A stretch of DNA of 64,000 bases, taken from Streptomyces sp. Ag109_O5-10 (GTDB lineage: Bacteria; Actinomycetota; Actinomycetes; Streptomycetales; Streptomycetaceae). Below, one piece after another: positions 45,351-54,208 of this stretch. Both the position numbers and the translations under genes were made by a program. Within the stretch, counting starts at the first letter, position 1. Every line of letters begins with the position of its first letter. The DNA lies in assembly GCF_900105755.1 (NCBI RefSeq), contig NZ_FNTQ01000001.1, positions 7,254,001 to 7,318,000 on the forward strand, in the 5' to 3' direction. The notes beneath the pieces were generated by a model, which saw only the letters and a list, made by a program, of their open reading frames with translations, ran no database searches and was not told where the DNA came from.

Positions 45351-46870
45351 CGACCGGCCTCCTGCGTGGTGTTGAGGATGTTGACGCCCTTGAAGAGGGC
45401 CGAGGGGCAGCCGTGCGACACCGCGGCGACCTGTCCCGGCTGGGCCTTGCCGCAGTTGAAGGCGCCGCCGAGGACGTACGTCTGGGGGCCGCCGACGGCC
45501 GTCATGGAGCCCCAGAAGTCGGTGGTCGTCGCCTGGTAGGCGACGTCGCGCAGCTGCCCGGTGATCCGGCCGTTCTCGATCCTGAAGAACCGCTGGCCGG
45601 TGAACTGGAAGTTGTAGCGCTGCATGTCGATCGACCAGGAACGGTCGCCGACCACGTAGATCCCGCGGTCGACCCCGCCGATCAGGTCCTCCGTCGACAG
45701 CCCGGCCGGATCGGGTTGCAGCGACACGTTGGCCATCCGCTGCACGGGGACGTGCCCGGGCGAGTCGGCGTACGCGCACCCGTTGGAGCGGTCGAAGCCG
45801 GTCAGCCGCGCGATCCTGCGGTCCAACTGGTAGCCGACGAGCGTGCCGTCCTTGATCAGGTCCCAGGACTGGGCCGCGACGCCCTCGTCGTCGTACCCGA
45901 CGGTCGCCAGGCCGTGCTCGGCGGTGCGGTCGCCGGTGACGTTCATCAGGTCGGAGCCGTACCTCAGCTTGCCGAGCTGGTCGAAGGTGGCGAAGGAGGT
46001 GCCGGCGTAGGCGGCCTCGTAGCCGAGCGCGCGGTCCAGCTCGGTGGCGTGGCCGATGGACTCGTGGATGGTCAGCCACAGGTTGGAGGGATCGACCACC
46101 AGGTCGTACAGACCCGCCTCCACGCTCGGCGCCCGCATCTTCTCGGCCAGCAGCTCCGGGATCTGCTCCAGCTCGGCGTCCCAGTCCCAGCCGGTGCCGG
46201 TGAGGTACTCCCAGCCGCGGCCGACCGGCGGTGCGATGGTCCGCATCGAGTCGAACTCGCCGCTGGACTCGTCGACCGACACGGCCGTCAGCTGCGGGTG
46301 CAGCCGCACCCGCTGCTGGGTCGTCACGGTCCCGGCCGTGTCCGCGTAGAACTTGTTCTCGTGGACGGTGAGCAGCGAGGCGTCGACATGGTTGACGCCG
46401 TTCGCCGCCAGCAGCCGCGCGCTCCACTCCGCGAGCAGCGCCGACTTCTCCTCGTCCGGCACGGAGAACGGGTCGATCCCGTACGCCGAGACCCACGTCT
46501 TCTCCGCGTGCACCGGCTCACCGGCCAGCTCCACCCGCTCGTCGGACCCGGCCGCCTTGATGACCTGTGCCGAGAGCTTCGCCATGGCCACCGCCTGCGA
46601 CGCGACCTTGGCCGCGGCATCGAGGCTCAGGTCCACCCCCGACGCGAATCCCCAGGTGCCGCCGTGCACGACCCGGACCGCGTACCCGAGGTCGGTGGTG
46701 TCCGAGGATCCGGCGGGCTTGGCGTCCCTGAGACTCAAGGACGCGCTGCGCACCCGCTCGAACCGGAAGTCCGCGTGTTCGGCCCCCAGCGCCCGCGCCC
46801 GCGCCAGCGCGGCGTCGGCCAGGGGACGTAGCGGAAGTGCCAGAAACGACTGATCGATTTCATGGGGCAC
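45347..46870 (-). CDS. tldD: Metalloprotease TldD
   Basis: A 507-residue zinc protease that pairs with TldE. The catalytic HExxxH motif is HESIGH at 269-274, within LWLTIHESIGHATELDRALG, and the third-ligand region follows about 55 residues later. Other family segments are YVVGDRSWSIDM and YVLGGAFNCGKAQPGQVA. The GTG at 46870 follows AAGGGA. It is the first gene of the two-gene minus-strand operon. Confidence 0.94.
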   Translation of the reverse strand: MPHEIDQSFLALPLRPLADAALARARALGAEHADFRFERVRSASLSLRDAKPAGSSDTTDLGYAVRVVHGGTWGFASGVDLSLDAAAKVASQAVAMAKLSAQVIKAAGSDERVELAGEPVHAEKTWVSAYGIDPFSVPDEEKSALLAEWSARLLAANGVNHVDASLLTVHENKFYADTAGTVTTQQRVRLHPQLTAVSVDESSGEFDSMRTIAPPVGRGWEYLTGTGWDWDAELEQIPELLAEKMRAPSVEAGLYDLVVDPSNLWLTIHESIGHATELDRALGYEAAYAGTSFATFDQLGKLRYGSDLMNVTGDRTAEHGLATVGYDDEGVAAQSWDLIKDGTLVGYQLDRRIARLTGFDRSNGCAYADSPGHVPVQRMANVSLQPDPAGLSTEDLIGGVDRGIYVVGDRSWSIDMQRYNFQFTGQRFFRIENGRITGQLRDVAYQATTTDFWGSMTAVGGPQTYVLGGAFNCGKAQPGQVAAVSHGCPSALFKGVNILNTTQEAGR

Positions 46871-47123
46871 GGGTGGGAGTCCCTTCGAGGTGCGGAGGTG
46901 CTTCTGTGGTGACCGTCACAGGCAGTGAATCATGTCCCGGATACGGGATTCCCGGGAAATTTCCGGGGGCGGAGGGGGGAGGCGAGGAGCGAAAGCCGGG
47001 GGAAAGCGCTCGGGAGGGACAGTAAGGTGAACAGGTTGCGTGGTTCGTCTTCCGATGAGCGGTCGGCTCGTCGGCACGATGCGACCGAGCGGATGCACAA
47101 AGCTGAGGGAGCCCTGCCGATCC

Positions 47124-48356
47124 ATGGACGCCTTCGGTGTCCACCACGACCTCGTCGCCGAGTACGAGGCGTTCACGAGCTCGCTCGTGGCCGTGCGGGA
47201 TCCGGACATCGAGAGCCACCTGGACGACGAGCGGAAGCGGAAAACCCGCTGGCCCGATCCCAAACTCGCCCTGAACCCCACCTTCCGCAGCGGCAGGACC
47301 GTGGCCGCGCTGTGCGACGACGGCCTGCTGCATCCACTGTGCCGCGAGTACTTCCGGCACAAGGAACACGAGAACGACCCCGGCAGCCGCACCCTCTCCC
47401 TCCACCAGCACCAGCGCGAGGCCATCGTGGCCGCCGACCGTGGTGACTCGTACGTCGTGACCACGGGTACCGGTTCCGGCAAGAGCCTGACCTACATCGT
47501 GCCGATCGTCCACGAGGTCCTGCACCGGCCCAACCCCGACGGGATCTCGGCGATCGTCGTCTATCCCATGAACGCACTGGCCAACAGCCAGCTCCACGAA
47601 CTGGAGAAGTACCTCACGTGGGGTGTCCCGGAGGAGTCCCGCAAGGTCGCCTTCGCCCGGTACACCGGCCAGGAGGCCGCCGAGCAGAAGCTCCAGGTCC
47701 TGCGGAACAAGCCGGACATCCTGCTGACCAACTACGTGATGCTGGACTACCTCCTCACCCGCCCCGGCGAACGGCGGGAGCTGATCGGCGCGGCCCGGGG
47801 CCTCCGCTTCCTGGCCCTCGACGAGCTGCACACATACCGCGGTCGCCAGGGCGCCGACGTCGCCCTCCTGGTACGACGGCTGCGGGACGCCTGCGAGGCG
47901 CCGGAGCTTCAGTGCATCGGGACGTCGGCGACCATGGCCACCGGGGTGACCTTCGTCGAGGCCCGGGAGGAGATCGCGAAGGTCGTCACTCGTCTGTTCG
48001 GGACGGAGATCCGTCCGGACCGTGTCATCGGCGAGACGCTGGAGCGTTCGACTGACCCCGGCCCCGACGCCACGCCTGGCGTCCATCCTTGCGCTCCTCT
48101 CGGCGATGCCGTGCGTCGGGCGGCAGCCGTCCCAGACGAACTGCCAACCGAGTACGAAGCCCTGTGCAGCGACCCCCTGGCCGTCTGGGTCGAGGACACG
48201 GTCGGTCTAGCCGTCGAGGAATCGAGCGGGCGCCTCGTACGCCGCCCTCCGCTCACGATCCCGCAGGCCGCCGGTCTGCTCGCCGAAGCGAGTGGGGAAT
48301 CCGCCGAGGTGTGTCAAGGTTCCCCGGCGGCGCCGACTACGGCCGCTCTACGGTGA
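47124..48356 (+). pseudogene. Truncated DEAD/DEAH-box helicase, COG1205 type (N-terminal remnant)
   Basis: The 410-residue frame matches the N-terminus of the large COG1205 helicases: a lead-in domain (VAEYEAFTSSL, WPDPKLALNPTF), then Walker A TTGTGSGKS, motif Ia VVYPMNALANSQ, motif TNYVMLDYLL, the DEAD-type box LDELHTYRGRQGAD and motif III IGTSATMA. Family members are normally 1500-2000 residues with helicase motifs IV-VI and often a DUF1998 domain. Here homology-like sequence stops near 48312 and the frame ends shortly after, with no continuation downstream. It is therefore a decayed remnant. Helicases of this kind occur in phage-defence islands; function here is inferred as lost. Confidence 0.8.
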
Positions 48357-48360
48357 GTTC

Positions 48361-48709
48361 ATGGCTGGCAAGCCCCGCACGTCCGGCAAGAACAAGAAGA
48401 CCCGTGCCGCCCGGCACCCCGCCACTCCCGCCCAAGCCGCGGAGGAGTGCGAGCGGTTGGTGGAGCAGTTCCCCGAGGACCGGGAGGAACTGCTCCGCGA
48501 GGCCGCCGACGCCTGGCGGAGCGCGGGAGTGGTACACGACGGGCGTCACGCACGCCCTCGGCGCCGGCGCCGAGGTGACGGCGGACGTGGTCGGCGGCTT
48601 TCGGGCCTCCTTCGGCCTTGAGGAACTACTCATCGGCCATCACTGCGTGCGACGCCTGCTCGGCGGCCCCCACGGCGACTGGGACGCCGTAGAAGGGCGG
48701 GTCCCCTGA
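48361..48709 (+). pseudogene. Frameshifted remnant of unknown origin
   Basis: An ATG at 48361 starts a Lys/Arg-rich N-terminus (MAGKPRTSGKNKKTRAARHP) followed by a plausible helical segment (EECERLVEQFPEDREELLRE). The frame then degrades into Arg-rich sequence, while a different frame from about 48530 to 48709 reads as protein-like (GVTHALGAGAEVTADVVGGF, then LEELLIGHHCVRRLL). The switch suggests a frameshift or deletion. It adjoins the broken helicase and is probably part of the same decayed insertion. Confidence 0.5.
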
Positions 48710-48888
48710 CCTGTCGGCCGCCCGGTACAGGTGTGCGGCCGAACTGGCTCGCAGGCGTCTGGCAATCGATTGGCCCCCGGCCCGCAATGGACCATGTTGG
48801 TGCGGTTCGGAGCGCAAGTACAAAAAAGTGCTGCGGAAATCCCGCGGCCGGGTGAATGCCTGAGAAGGCAGGGCTGGGAGATTGTGGG

Positions 48889-48894
48889 TACAAT
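48889..48894 (+). promoter_or_regulatory. Likely -10 element and operator of the toxin-antitoxin operon
   Basis: TACAAT lies about 48 bases upstream of the antitoxin ATG. It is embedded in an imperfect inverted repeat, ACAATTG and CAATGT around a short centre, itself flanked by two GTAC sites (48888-48912). Antitoxins of this family usually repress their own promoter, so this may also be the operator. Confidence 0.5.
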
Positions 48895-48941
48895 TGCTTC
48901 AATGTAGGTACGAGGTCGGACCGGTTTCGAGGGAGCCCGTC

Positions 48942-49229
48942 ATGAGTGCCATCTCCGTCCGAGAGTTCTCTCATAACCCGAGCGCCGTCTTCGCCCGCGT
49001 GGAGAAGGGGGAGACCGTCGAGGTCACCCGGCACGGCAACGTCATCGCGATACTGGTCCCGAGCGGGGGCCCCATGGAGCGGTACGCGCACCTTGTTGCC
49101 CGCGGGAGGATCAAACTCAAGGCGGCGACCGTGGGCGACCTCGCCGACTTCCCCCGGTACGACATCCCGGACGACGCGCTGGATCCGCTGGAGTCCCTGC
49201 TCGCCGAGCGTGAGGAGTACTACCGGTGA
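48942..49229 (+). CDS. Antitoxin, Phd/YefM family
   Basis: A 95-residue antitoxin. The N-terminal DNA-binding part reads ISVREFSHNPSAVFARVEKG followed by VTRHGNVIAILVP, the classic Phd/YefM signature; the C-terminal tail (DALDPLESLLAEREEYYR) should wrap the toxin. GAGGGAG precedes the ATG at 48942. Its stop overlaps the toxin start (GTGA), a typical toxin-antitoxin coupling. Confidence 0.9.
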   Translation: MSAISVREFSHNPSAVFARVEKGETVEVTRHGNVIAILVPSGGPMERYAHLVARGRIKLKAATVGDLADFPRYDIPDDALDPLESLLAEREEYYR

Positions 49230-49621
49230 TCTACATGGACTCCTCTGCGCTGATCACCTTGCTGACCGGCAGGGCGAACGCCTCCGCGCTCGAATCGTTC
49301 CTCACGAGCTTCCCGCAGGCCACGCTGGCCACCTGCACGATCGGCTTCGTGGAGACGGTGCGGCATTTGGACCGGGCCGGCAGCTTTCCACGGGCTCTGG
49401 CCGATCTCGATGAGCGGGTGACGGAAATCCTCCTCGGTCGTGAGGTCCGCGACCTCGCCACCCGTGTCGATCCCGGACTGCGCGCACTGGATGCCCTCCA
49501 TGTGGCGAGCGCTCTTTCGGTGGAGGGGGAACTGGCGGCGTTCATGACGTACGACCGTCGGATGCTCGACGCGGCACGCAAGGAAGGGCTGCCCGCCCAC
49601 GCTCCCGGAATGGCGCCCTGA
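49226..49621 (+). CDS. VapC-type PIN domain toxin
   Basis: A 131-residue PIN ribonuclease. The acidic site is visible as D5 (MIYMDSS), E43 (GFVETVRHLD), D89 (ALDALHVAS) and D110 (TYDRRM). VapC toxins cut structured RNAs such as tRNA when the antitoxin is lost. The pair is intact, unlike the helicase remnant just upstream, and may have helped retain the insertion. The start is GTG 49226; an ATG three codons later is also possible. Confidence 0.9.
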   Translation: MIYMDSSALITLLTGRANASALESFLTSFPQATLATCTIGFVETVRHLDRAGSFPRALADLDERVTEILLGREVRDLATRVDPGLRALDALHVASALSVEGELAAFMTYDRRMLDAARKEGLPAHAPGMAP

Positions 49622-49777
49622 TTCGACCGCCGACTGTAGAAACCCGACAGCGACACCCCCGAGCCACTGTCGGTGCCCGCTTGCCCGTGGCGATGGCGGG
49701 ACCGATAGGTTTTCGATGAAGCCGCCTGTCATGCCAGCTGTTCGGGCGGGTGTCAGACCGAACGAAAGGGTGATCCG

Positions 49778-50497
49778 TTGAGCCGCTCGGTTCTCGTCAC
49801 TGGAGGCAACCGGGGCATCGGCCTCGCCATCGCCCGCGCTTTCGCCGACAACGGCGACAAGGTCGCCGTCACGTACCGCTCCGGTGAGCCGCCGGCCGTG
49901 CTCAAGGAACTGGGCGTCCTGGCCGTCAAGTGCGACATCACCGACTCCGAGCAGGTGGAGCAGGCCTACAAGGAGATCGAGGACGCGCACGGCCCGGTCG
50001 AGGTCCTGATCGCCAACGCCGGCATCACCAAGGACACGCTCCTGATGCGGATGTCCGAGGAGGACTTCACCTCGGTCGTCGACACCAACCTGACCGGCAC
50101 CTTCCGGGTCGTCAAGCGTGCCAACCGCGGCATGCTGCGCGCCAAGAAGGGCCGTGTCGTCCTCATCTCGTCGGTCGTCGGCCTCTTCGGCGGCCCCGGC
50201 CAGGCCAACTACGCCGCCTCCAAGGCCGCCCTGGTCGGCTTCGCGCGGTCCCTCGCCCGTGAGCTGGGCTCGCGCAACATCACCTTCAACGTCGTCGCGC
50301 CCGGCTTCGTCGACACCGACATGACCAAGGTGCTCACCGACGAGCAGCGCGCCACGATCGTGTCTCAGGTGCCGCTCGGCCGGTACGCGGAGCCCGAGGA
50401 GGTCGCCGCGACGGTGCGGTTCCTCGCCTCGGACGACGCCTCGTACATCACTGGAGCCGTCATCCCCGTTGACGGCGGACTGGGAATGGGTCACTGA
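49778..50497 (+). CDS. fabG: 3-oxoacyl-ACP reductase FabG
   Basis: Reduces beta-ketoacyl-ACP with NADPH in type II fatty acid synthesis. The 239-residue SDR has the cofactor motif GGNRGIG, NAGITKD, the catalytic S-Y-K in ISSVVG and YAASKAA, and the closing PVDGGLGMGH. It starts at TTG 49778 after GAAAGGG. The enoyl reductase gene follows five bases after its stop, the classical fabG-inhA arrangement of actinomycetes. Confidence 0.95.
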   Translation: MSRSVLVTGGNRGIGLAIARAFADNGDKVAVTYRSGEPPAVLKELGVLAVKCDITDSEQVEQAYKEIEDAHGPVEVLIANAGITKDTLLMRMSEEDFTSVVDTNLTGTFRVVKRANRGMLRAKKGRVVLISSVVGLFGGPGQANYAASKAALVGFARSLARELGSRNITFNVVAPGFVDTDMTKVLTDEQRATIVSQVPLGRYAEPEEVAATVRFLASDDASYITGAVIPVDGGLGMGH

Positions 50498-50502
50498 TCA
50501 CC

Positions 50503-51270
50503 ATGAGTGGAATCCTCGAGGGCAAGCGCATCCTGATCACGGGTGTGCTGATGGAGTCCTCCATCGCCTTCCACGCGGCCAAGCTGGCTCAGGAGCAGGG
50601 TGCCGAGATCATCCTCACCGCGTTCCCGCGGCCCACGCTGACCGAGCGCATCGCCAGGAAGCTGCCGAAGCCCACCAAGGTCATCGAGCTCGACGTCACC
50701 AACGACGAGCACCTCGGGCGCCTGGCCGACCTCGTCGGCGAGGAGCTCGGCGGCCTCGACGGCGTCGTCCACTCCATCGGTTTCGCCCCCCAGGACGCCC
50801 TCGGCGGCAACTTCCTCAACACGCCGTTCGAGTCCGTCGCCACCGCCATGCACGTCTCGGCGTACTCCCTGAAGTCGCTGACCATGGCCTGCCTGCCGCT
50901 GATGCAGAACGGCGGCTCGGTCGTCGGCCTCACCTTCGACGCCCAGTACGCCTGGCCGCAGTACGACTGGATGGGCCCGGCCAAGGCCGCCCTGGAGGCC
51001 ACCAGCCGCTACATCGCGCGCGACCTGGGCAAGCAGAACATCCGCTGCAACCTCATCTCGGCCGGCCCCATCGGCTCCATGGCCGCCAAGTCCATCCCGG
51101 GCTTCAGCGACCTGGCCGCCGTCTGGGACCACCGTTCCCCGCTGGAGTGGGACCTCAAGGACCCGGAGCCGGCCGGCAAGGGCATCGTCGCCCTGCTGAG
51201 CGACTGGTTCCCGAAGACCACCGGCGAGATCATCCACGTGGACGGCGGTCTGCACGCCATCGGCGCCTGA
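50503..51270 (+). CDS. inhA: Enoyl-ACP reductase (InhA/FabI type)
   Basis: Catalyses the last reduction of each fatty acid elongation cycle with NADH. The 255-residue protein has the InhA/FabI features ITGVLMESSIAFHAAKLAQE, HSIGFAPQDALGGNF and the active-site Tyr/Lys in YDWMGPAKAAL, followed by SAGPIGSMAAKSIPGF. In this family the glycine motif differs from classical SDRs. The gene is coupled to fabG and followed by a clear terminator. Confidence 0.96.
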   Translation: MSGILEGKRILITGVLMESSIAFHAAKLAQEQGAEIILTAFPRPTLTERIARKLPKPTKVIELDVTNDEHLGRLADLVGEELGGLDGVVHSIGFAPQDALGGNFLNTPFESVATAMHVSAYSLKSLTMACLPLMQNGGSVVGLTFDAQYAWPQYDWMGPAKAALEATSRYIARDLGKQNIRCNLISAGPIGSMAAKSIPGFSDLAAVWDHRSPLEWDLKDPEPAGKGIVALLSDWFPKTTGEIIHVDGGLHAIGA

Positions 51271-51286
51271 CCCGCACAGGCTCTTC

Positions 51287-51320
51287 GAGGCCCGTATCCC
51301 GCGCGAGGGGTACGGGCCTC
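51287..51320 (+). terminator. Terminator after fabG-inhA
   Basis: GAGGCCCGTATCCC (51287-51300) and GGGGTACGGGCCTC (51307-51320) pair with one mismatch around a 6-base loop, 16 bases after the inhA stop. Confidence 0.75.
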
Positions 51321-51446
51321 ACCCGTTCGGCCCACCGGCCGGGTGCTCACCCGCCGGACGGCGCACCCTGGAGACGCGGCGGTACACCCCGGTTGCGCGT
51401 GCACCGCGCGATGTCCCTCCCCAGCCCGGCCGAGGAGGTCCCCCTT

Positions 51447-51797
51447 GTGCGCCTTTCCCGCAGCCTGGCCCCGGTGACCCTGGCCTTCGCCCTCGCGGTG
51501 TCGCCGCTCTCCACTGCGGAGTCCCACGCGCGCGTGCCGGACGGACACAAGCCGGCCCCGCAGCTCTTCGGTGCCTCGTGCCGGACCACCGTCCGCGGCT
51601 CCCACGTGCTGGCCTACTGCCACAACCCCTACGTCGACACCGACCAGGTCCGGCTGCACATCGAGTGCGCCCAGTGGTGGGACATCGACACCGACGGCTC
51701 CCCGGTCGACACCGGCCCCGCGATGACCGTACGGCTCTCCGGCCGCTGCTGGAAGGACGTCCGCACGGTGTGGATCAGTCACCGGAAGGTGACCTGA
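51447..51797 (+). CDS. Small secreted protein
   Basis: A 116-residue protein with a signal peptide (about residues 1-24, ending STAES) and a mature part containing four cysteines (GASCRTT, LAYCHNP, IECAQWW, SGRCWKD) that could form two disulfides. Trp-rich strands suggest a compact beta fold. GAGGAGG lies seven bases before the GTG at 51447. I do not recognise a family. It overlaps the 3' end of the opposing regulator gene by a few bases. Confidence 0.75.
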   Translation: MRLSRSLAPVTLAFALAVSPLSTAESHARVPDGHKPAPQLFGASCRTTVRGSHVLAYCHNPYVDTDQVRLHIECAQWWDIDTDGSPVDTGPAMTVRLSGRCWKDVRTVWISHRKVT

Positions 51798-52467
51798 ACC
51801 GGTCCGGACGGCACAGGAACGGGTAGCTCGCCGCCTCCTTGGCGGCCGCGTCCGCGTCACCCGCGCGGATCGCCTCGACCAGCCGGGTGTGGTCCATGTA
51901 CGACTGGGGCGTCAGCTCGGCGCCGACGTCCGCGCGCAGCCACTCCCGCAGCACCTCGCCCAGGTCGGCGTACATCGCCGTCAGCACGTCGTTGTGCGAG
52001 GCGGCCACCACGGCCAGGTGCAGGGTCGCGTCCGCCGTCACGAAGGCCTCCGCGTCGCCCGACCGCCAGGCCTGCTCGCGGCGCGCCAGGAGAGCGTCGA
52101 GCTGCCTGAGGTCCTTCTCGGTGCGGCGCGCCGCGGCCAGCCGGGCCGCCGACGACTCCAGCGTGGAGCGCAACTCGGCGATGTGCCGGGGATCGGCGCC
52201 GGCGAACCGGCGGTGCATCACGCCGGCCAGCTCACTGGTGGCCGAGACGTACGTTCCCGAGCCCTGGCGGATGTCCAGCAGGCCGTTGTGGGCCAGCGCC
52301 CGGACGGCCTCCCGGACGGTGTTGCGGGCCACCCCGAGCTGCTCGACCAGTTCCGGCTCGGTGGGGATGCGCGAGCCGACCGGCCACTCACCCGAGGTGA
52401 TCTGGTTCCGCAGCGCGGCGATGACCTGCTCGGACAGCGCCGAGCGGCGCGGATGACTCAGAGGCAT
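51775..52467 (-). CDS. GntR/FadR family transcriptional regulator
   Basis: A 230-residue regulator. The N-terminal winged helix reads VIAALRNQITSGEWPVGSRI with the signature LVEQLGVARNTVREAVRALA and the wing GSGTYVSA. The C-terminal all-helical FCD ligand-binding domain follows (ELRSTLESSAARLAAARR, ADATLHLAVVAASHNDVL). It is divergent from the MFS transporter, whose promoter it probably controls. The ATG at 52467 has GAAGG upstream. Confidence 0.92.
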   Translation of the reverse strand: MPLSHPRRSALSEQVIAALRNQITSGEWPVGSRIPTEPELVEQLGVARNTVREAVRALAHNGLLDIRQGSGTYVSATSELAGVMHRRFAGADPRHIAELRSTLESSAARLAAARRTEKDLRQLDALLARREQAWRSGDAEAFVTADATLHLAVVAASHNDVLTAMYADLGEVLREWLRADVGAELTPQSYMDHTRLVEAIRAGDADAAAKEAASYPFLCRPDRFRSPSGD

Positions 52468-52519
52468 GACACACCTTCGCACGCGAGGGCCCGACGGGAG
52501 CTGCCGGGCAGGCCCGGGA

Positions 52520-52550
52520 ATGAACCATTCATCCTATGATTCTATGATGG
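52520..52550. promoter_or_regulatory. Divergent promoter/operator region of the FadR-type regulator and MFS gene
   Basis: The stretch contains two direct copies of TATGAT (52535-52540 and 52543-52548) and an imperfect palindrome CCATTCATCC...GATGG. The second TATGAT ends seven bases before an ATG at 52556, the spacing of a leaderless start. It is a natural place for the adjacent GntR-family protein to bind. Confidence 0.5.
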
Positions 52551-52555
52551 GCCTC

Positions 52556-53869
52556 ATGGTAGGCAAGGAAACCGAGACCGCGACCACGGCGACAGCACGG
52601 ACGACGGCACCCGGAAGGAGCCCCGCGACGGCCACGCGCGCGTGGGCGACACGGCTGGTCGTCGTCGGCATCGTGCTGTCCGCCGTCAACCTCCGGCCCG
52701 CCATCACCAGCCTCGGCGCACTCCTGGAAGAGGTCCGCGACGGTCTCGGCATGAGCGGCAGCGTGGCCGGACTGCTCACCTCCGTGCCCCCGCTCTGCTT
52801 CGCCGTCTTCGGGGTCACGGCCCCCCGCCTCGCCCGCCGCTTCGGGCCGGCGGCCGTGGTCTGCGCGGGCATGGCGGCCGTCACGGCCGGCCTGCTGACA
52901 CGGCCGTACGCCGGGAGCACCGCCGGGTTCCTGGCCGGCAGCGCGCTCGCGCTCATGGGCATCGCGGTCAGCAACGTGCTGATGCCGGTCATCGTCAAGC
53001 GCTGGTTCCCCGACCGGGTCGGCTCCATGACCGGCCTGTACTCGATGGCCCTCGCCGCCGGCACCTCGGTGGCCGCCGCGGTGACCGTGCCGCTGACCGG
53101 CGCCCTGGGCGGCAGCTGGCAGACCGGTCTCGCGGTCTGGGCCGGGCTCGCGGCGGTCGCGGTGCTGCCGTGGATTCCGCTGGTACGCGACCGCGACCGC
53201 GACCGTGGACCGGCACCGGCGCCGGCGCCGGCCACCGAGGCGGAGGCACCCGCGCGTGCGGAGCGGCAGGAGCCCGCCCTGCGGATCACCCGCAGCCGTA
53301 CCGCCTGGGCGCTCGCCGTGTTCTTCGGGCTCCAGGCCACGGCCGCCTACATCACGATGGGCTGGATGGCACAGATCTTCCGGGACGCCGGCGTCTCCGC
53401 GAGCACGGCCGGACTGCTGCTGGCCGTCACCATGGCGATGGGCGTGCCGCTGGCCTTCGTCATCCCGCGGGTGGCCACCCGGCTGCCGCACCAGGGACCG
53501 ATCGTGATCGCGCTCGGCGTCTGCGGCCTCGCCGGATACGCCGGCCTCTACCTCGCGCCAGCCGGCGGTGCCTGGGCCTGGGCCGTCCTGCTCGGCATCT
53601 CGAACTGTGCCTTTCCGCTGGCCCTCACCATGGTCGGGATGCGGGCCAGGACCGGTGCGGGCGTCGCCCAGCTCTCCGCCTTCGCCCAGAGCACCGGCTA
53701 CCTGATCTCCATCCCCGGGCCGTTGCTGGTGGGCGTGCTCTACCAGCACAGCGGTGGCTGGGGCCTGCCGATCGCCCTCATGGTCGGCCTGATGATCCCG
53801 CAGATGGCCGTCGGCGTCCTGGCCGGCCGCGACCGGGTCGTGGAGGACGAGGCGGCCGCGACCGCCTGA
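52556..53869 (+). CDS. MFS transporter, CynX/NimT (cyanate permease-like) family
   Basis: A 437-residue transporter with twelve expected spans. Family features are LSAVNLRPAITSLGALLEEV in span one, FGPAAVVCAGM and the later MGVPLAFVIPRVATRLPHQG. The central loop is Pro/Ala/Arg-rich. The ATG at 52556 is chosen because it lies at the distance expected for a leaderless transcript from TATGAT; the two earlier ATGs at 52544 and 52547 overlap that hexamer. Substrate unknown. Confidence 0.9.
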   Translation: MVGKETETATTATARTTAPGRSPATATRAWATRLVVVGIVLSAVNLRPAITSLGALLEEVRDGLGMSGSVAGLLTSVPPLCFAVFGVTAPRLARRFGPAAVVCAGMAAVTAGLLTRPYAGSTAGFLAGSALALMGIAVSNVLMPVIVKRWFPDRVGSMTGLYSMALAAGTSVAAAVTVPLTGALGGSWQTGLAVWAGLAAVAVLPWIPLVRDRDRDRGPAPAPAPATEAEAPARAERQEPALRITRSRTAWALAVFFGLQATAAYITMGWMAQIFRDAGVSASTAGLLLAVTMAMGVPLAFVIPRVATRLPHQGPIVIALGVCGLAGYAGLYLAPAGGAWAWAVLLGISNCAFPLALTMVGMRARTGAGVAQLSAFAQSTGYLISIPGPLLVGVLYQHSGGWGLPIALMVGLMIPQMAVGVLAGRDRVVEDEAAATA

Positions 53870-53930
53870 CCCCGCACCGGGGTCCCACTGCCTCCCGCCG
53901 CCGTCAATCTGTGGTACCCCGTCGGCCCTC

Positions 53931-54026
53931 GCCGGTCCTCGCCGGTCCTCGCCGGTCCTCGCCGGTCCTCGCCGGTCCTCGCCGGTCCTCGCCGGTCCTC
54001 GCCGGTCCTCGCCGGTCCTCGCCGGC
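53931..54026. repeat. 10-bp tandem repeat, nine exact copies
   Basis: GCCGGTCCTC is repeated nine times without change from 53931 to 54020, with partial copies at both ends. It lies between the MFS stop and a micro-ORF. Not coding; such short arrays are prone to slippage, so copy number may vary between strains. Confidence 0.9.
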
Positions 54027-54091
54027 GGTGTCGGCCGTGTCGCGGCCACCCCGCGCGGTCCGTCCCCTCCCGGAGGTGCCAGACTGGCCCC

Positions 54092-54208
54092 ATGCCAGTG
54101 CTCGACCCGAACCCCCAGAACGGTCAGAAGAAGATGCTGATCGTCTTCGGCTCGTTCTTCGCCATCTTCATCGTCATCGCCGTCATCGCGACGCTCGCGT
54201 CCCCCTGA
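54092..54208 (+). CDS. SGM_5486-family micro-membrane protein
   Basis: A 38-residue protein: a soluble N-terminus (MPVLDPNPQNGQKK) and a single membrane span (LIVFGSFFAIFIVIAVIATL). It matches the Streptomyces micro-proteins that NCBI calls SGM_5486 family transporter-associated protein, from memory. It follows the MFS gene on the same strand, separated by the 10-bp repeat. GGAGG lies upstream of the ATG, though somewhat far. Confidence 0.75.
   Translation: MPVLDPNPQNGQKKMLIVFGSFFAIFIVIAVIATLASP

Noticed and set aside
48361..48621. Functional 86-residue gene
   Set aside because: The second half is Arg-rich out-of-frame sequence, and the protein-like continuation lies in another frame, so it is treated as a remnant.
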